This document shows, piece after piece, positions 62,246 through 64,000 of a stretch of 64,000 bases of DNA (the first letter of the stretch is position 1; every line of letters begins with the position of its first letter). A program made the position numbers and the translations under genes. The notes under the pieces are model-generated. The model worked only from the letters and a program-made list of their open reading frames with translations. It made no database searches and was not told the DNA's origin. The stretch is from Paludibacteraceae bacterium. Its GTDB lineage: Bacteria > Bacteroidota > Bacteroidia > Bacteroidales > Paludibacteraceae. The stretch spans positions 1-64,000 of the forward strand of contig JAKSKV010000015.1 in the NCBI GenBank assembly GCA_024401555.1. The letters run 5' to 3'.

Positions 62246-63280
62246 TTATTTGTTTAAATTTTTATTTTCCGAATCTTGGACAGCCTTCTCCTCGGCAATT
62301 TTCTCCTCGGCAGCCTTCTTCTCCTCCAGCCACTTCTTCCGCTCCTCAGTCGCCTTGTCATAAGCCTCAACAATGCGTTGCACCAGCTGGTGGCGGACAA
62401 TATCCTTCACGTCGAACTGCACCTTCGCCACACCCTCCACATCTTTCAAAACGTGCAAAGCGTCGATCAAACCGGAACGTTGGTTCGGCGGCAAATCGAT
62501 CTGGGAGACGTCGCCCGTCACCACAATTTTACTATTCATACCCATACGGGTCAAGAGCATCTTGATCTGTTGGGTGGTGGTATTCTGCGCTTCATCCAGA
62601 ATGATGAAGGAGTCGCTCAAAGTACGTCCGCGCATAAAGGCAAGCGGAGCGATTTGAATGGTTCCATTCTCCATGAACTCGCGGAGTTTGGTGCCTGGTA
62701 CCATATCCTGCAAGGCATCGTAAAGCGGTTGCAAATAGGGATCGATCTTCTCCTTCATATCGCCAGGGAGAAAGCCCAACTTCTCTCCCGCCTCCACAGC
62801 CGGACGGCTTAGTACGATTCTTCGCACCTCCTTGTTTTTCAAGGCACGCACCGCAAGCGCTATGGCCGTATAGGTTTTTCCCGAACCAGCAGGACCTGTC
62901 GCGAAGAGCAAATCGTTCTTCTCGTAGGCAGCCACCAACTTCTTCTGATTGGGAGTTCTCGCCACGATGGGCTTACCGTTCACACCAAAGATAATCAAGT
63001 TCTTATCGGGCACATCCTGCTGCTTCGTCTTGCCGCTGATAAAATCGCAAACCACCTCTTCCGTCAACGAGTTGTAACGGGCGCAGTGGCTCTCCATTTG
63101 CTGAAAGATCTCCTCGAAGCGAGCAATCTCTTCCTCGTCGCCCATGCATTTCACCGCATTGCCGCGAGCCACGATCTTCATCTTCGGAAGCAAGTTCCTG
63201 ATGGCGTGAATGTTGCTGTTGTTCGTCCCGTAAAAAATTACGGGATCCGCATTTTCTATGAGAAAAATCTTTTCAATCAT
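62246..63280 (-). CDS. phoH: PhoH family ATPase
   Basis: The 344 residues have an N-terminal KH-like/PhoH_N region (about 20-100), the PhoH P-loop [11 protein letters not shown] near 128-138, Walker [10 protein letters not shown] near 228-236, G-D-V-S-Q-I-D-L near 257-264, and a charged C-terminal tail of about 35 residues (K-K-A-A-E-E-K, A-E-E-K). YbeZ-type proteins act as RNA helicase or nuclease partners in ribosome metabolism. A -7 element precedes it. Confidence 0.92.
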   Translation of the reverse strand: MIEKIFLIENADPVIFYGTNNSNIHAIRNLLPKMKIVARGNAVKCMGDEEEIARFEEIFQQMESHCARYNSLTEEVVCDFISGKTKQQDVPDKNLIIFGVNGKPIVARTPNQKKLVAAYEKNDLLFATGPAGSGKTYTAIALAVRALKNKEVRRIVLSRPAVEAGEKLGFLPGDMKEKIDPYLQPLYDALQDMVPGTKLREFMENGTIQIAPLAFMRGRTLSDSFIILDEAQNTTTQQIKMLLTRMGMNSKIVVTGDVSQIDLPPNQRSGLIDALHVLKDVEGVAKVQFDVKDIVRHQLVQRIVEAYDKATEERKKWLEEKKAAEEKIAEEKAVQDSENKNLNK

Positions 63281-63315
63281 TACCTACGGAATAAAACCTA
63301 ATCCTTAAACATCCG

Positions 63316-63323
63316 CAAAGATA
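63316..63323 (-). promoter_or_regulatory. -7 promoter element of phoH-purC
   Basis: TATCTTTG on the minus strand lies 35 bases upstream of the phoH start and matches TAnnTTTG. Confidence 0.6.
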
Positions 63324-63339
63324 TTAAAAAATAATGTTG

Positions 63340-63376
63340 GTTGAGTGGACATACATAAATATTGTTAAGTAGACAT
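63340..63376. repeat. Pair of 13-bp near-identical direct repeats
   Basis: GTTGAGTGGACAT (63340-63352) and GTTAAGTAGACAT (63364-63376) differ at two positions and lie 24 bases apart in the divergent gap between phoH and the last gene. The sequence resembles the ends of some IS3/IS481-type elements, but no transposase remnant is seen. Confidence 0.35.
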
Positions 63377-63521
63377 CAAGCCAAGGCTATTACACAGCTT
63401 ATATATTTACCCGCACCAGCCGATTCCGAAAAAAGCTTCCAAAAAAAATTGCTTGCATCATTTGTTTTTCATAGTTTTGAATATTGCGATTTATTAATAC
63501 AATATGGGCAACTATTCGCTT

Positions 63522-64000
63522 ATGAAGAACAAACTAAGTGCATTATTCCTGTCACTATCATTTTTCATACTCTACTCCTGCAATGTGGAAGAGTATGACC
63601 TATCCAACTTCACCAAAGATATCATGGTGACAGAGACAGCCGTGGACGCACCCATCGGCAAAGTGAGCATCGACATGGAGACCATCTTTCTGCAAGAACA
63701 TGCTATTGGCGGCATCGTCACCCTCGATTCCATCTACAGCATCGACAAATACAAAATCGGAGACACAATCCCCTTCCCGCTCATCGCCACAATGGTGGAG
63801 ATCTCCGCGGCAGACACGCTATCCGGGTTGAACTTTAAAGATGTTTTCGGCAAATACACCTCAGCCATCGATTCCGTGGAGGAGGCAATCCTGAAATTCG
63901 ACATAGTCAACCAAATCCCTGTCAAGGCGAATTTGACCGTCTCATTCTTCAAGAGGGTACAAGAAAAGGAGTCCGAAAAGTCGGTGATGCGGGAAATCTC
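63522..64000 (+). CDS. Lipoprotein, 5' part (runs off the window)
   Basis: An open frame from ATG at 63522 continues to the window end, giving at least 159 residues. It starts with a lipoprotein signal (F-I-L-Y-S-C, Cys20) followed by N-V-E-E-Y-D-L-S-N-F and strand-rich sequence with many Asp/Ile/Thr. No family is recognised. The 241 bases upstream hold the phoH promoter and the direct repeats; no plus-strand promoter was found. Confidence 0.75.
   Translation, partial: MKNKLSALFLSLSFFILYSCNVEEYDLSNFTKDIMVTETAVDAPIGKVSIDMETIFLQEHAIGGIVTLDSIYSIDKYKIGDTIPFPLIATMVEISAADTLSGLNFKDVFGKYTSAIDSVEEAILKFDIVNQIPVKANLTVSFFKRVQEKESEKSVMREI

Noticed and set aside
63362..63598. 78-residue plus-strand frame ahead of the last gene
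   Set aside because: No signal or domain; it overlaps the start of a better-supported lipoprotein frame at 63522.
1..64000. tRNA, rRNA, prophage or intact insertion sequence
   Set aside because: No cloverleaf with a GTTCGA-type arm, rRNA stretch, integrase or transposase frame was recognised on either strand by reading; a covariance-model scan would be decisive.

Overview
The window is chromosomal DNA from a member of the Bacteroidota, almost certainly order Bacteroidales. The support is: promoters of the TAnnTTTG type with little Shine-Dalgarno signal; family members restricted to or typical of the phylum (DUF5683, DUF4837, DUF4294, DUF4105, HU-CCDC81-like/SPOR, hybrid two-component system with AraC output, PorP/SprF, CHU_C domain); and phylum-typical gene orders (parA-parB-DUF5683-lytic transglycosylase, coaX-OMP-TPR-lptC-PPIase, rlmN-DUF4837-pdxA, SPOR-folE, phoH-purC). 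The PorP/SprF and gliding-type C-terminal domain genes point to a lineage with type IX secretion. I cannot place the family from sequence alone. No rRNA, tRNA, CRISPR array, prophage or intact insertion sequence is visible.

Layout. 1-8.4 kb (+): end of an unidentified gene, a beta-propeller lipoprotein, uvrA, then the parA-parB-DUF5683-mltD segregation/cell-wall block. 8.4-11 kb (-): a J-domain membrane protein with an internal duplication, and mnmA. 11-13 kb (+): small secreted protein, a very strongly codon-biased lipoprotein and an SH3 protein. 13-17 kb (+): an orphan hybrid two-component regulator. 17-23 kb (+): coaX and an envelope-biogenesis block ending in lptC and a PpiD-type chaperone. 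23-26.4 kb (+): rlmN, a DUF4837 lipoprotein, pdxA. 26.4-30.3 kb (-): PorP/SprF-like protein and a surface protein carrying 33 perfect-length 15-residue repeats, followed upstream by a candidate small RNA. 30.3-39.1 kb: MBL-fold hydrolase, Dna2-like nuclease-helicase (-), beta-barrel protein, malic enzyme maeB, dus. 39.1-41.6 kb (-): secreted YD-repeat protein, small HExxH membrane protein, DUF4294 protein. 41.7-44.5 kb (+): outer-membrane protein coupled to an exported helix-hairpin-helix protein. 44.5-48.5 kb (-): DMP19-like protein coupled to an HU/SPOR protein, coiled-coil lipoprotein, rsmI and its partner. 48.5-52 kb (+): AI-2E-type permease, prmC, recX, CPBP protease in overlapping series. 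52-63.3 kb (-): folE, SPOR protein, TonB receptor, menE, gapA, two micro-lipoproteins, DUF4105 protein, an isolated sorting-domain protein, thioesterase, dciA-like, recF, purC, phoH. The last 0.5 kb opens a new lipoprotein gene (+).

Most of the window is core housekeeping and envelope biogenesis. The least ordinary part is 26.4-30.2 kb. The 33-copy repeat of the surface protein is, residue by residue, an array of about 66 matches to the Bacteroidota O-glycosylation sequon D-(S/T)-(A/I/L/M/T/V), at alternating 7- and 8-residue spacing. The protein ends in a type-B T9SS sorting domain and sits beside a PorP/SprF partner, suggesting a secreted, mucin-like glycosylated stalk. Other points of interest are a minus-strand RNA candidate at 30.03-30.15 kb, overlapping 42- and 32-residue lipoproteins at 57.4-57.6 kb (one predicted to mature to a three-cysteine lipidated nonapeptide), a duplicated TerB-like/J architecture at 8.4-9.9 kb, and a DNA-mimic-family gene translationally overlapped with an HU-family gene at 44.5-45.9 kb.
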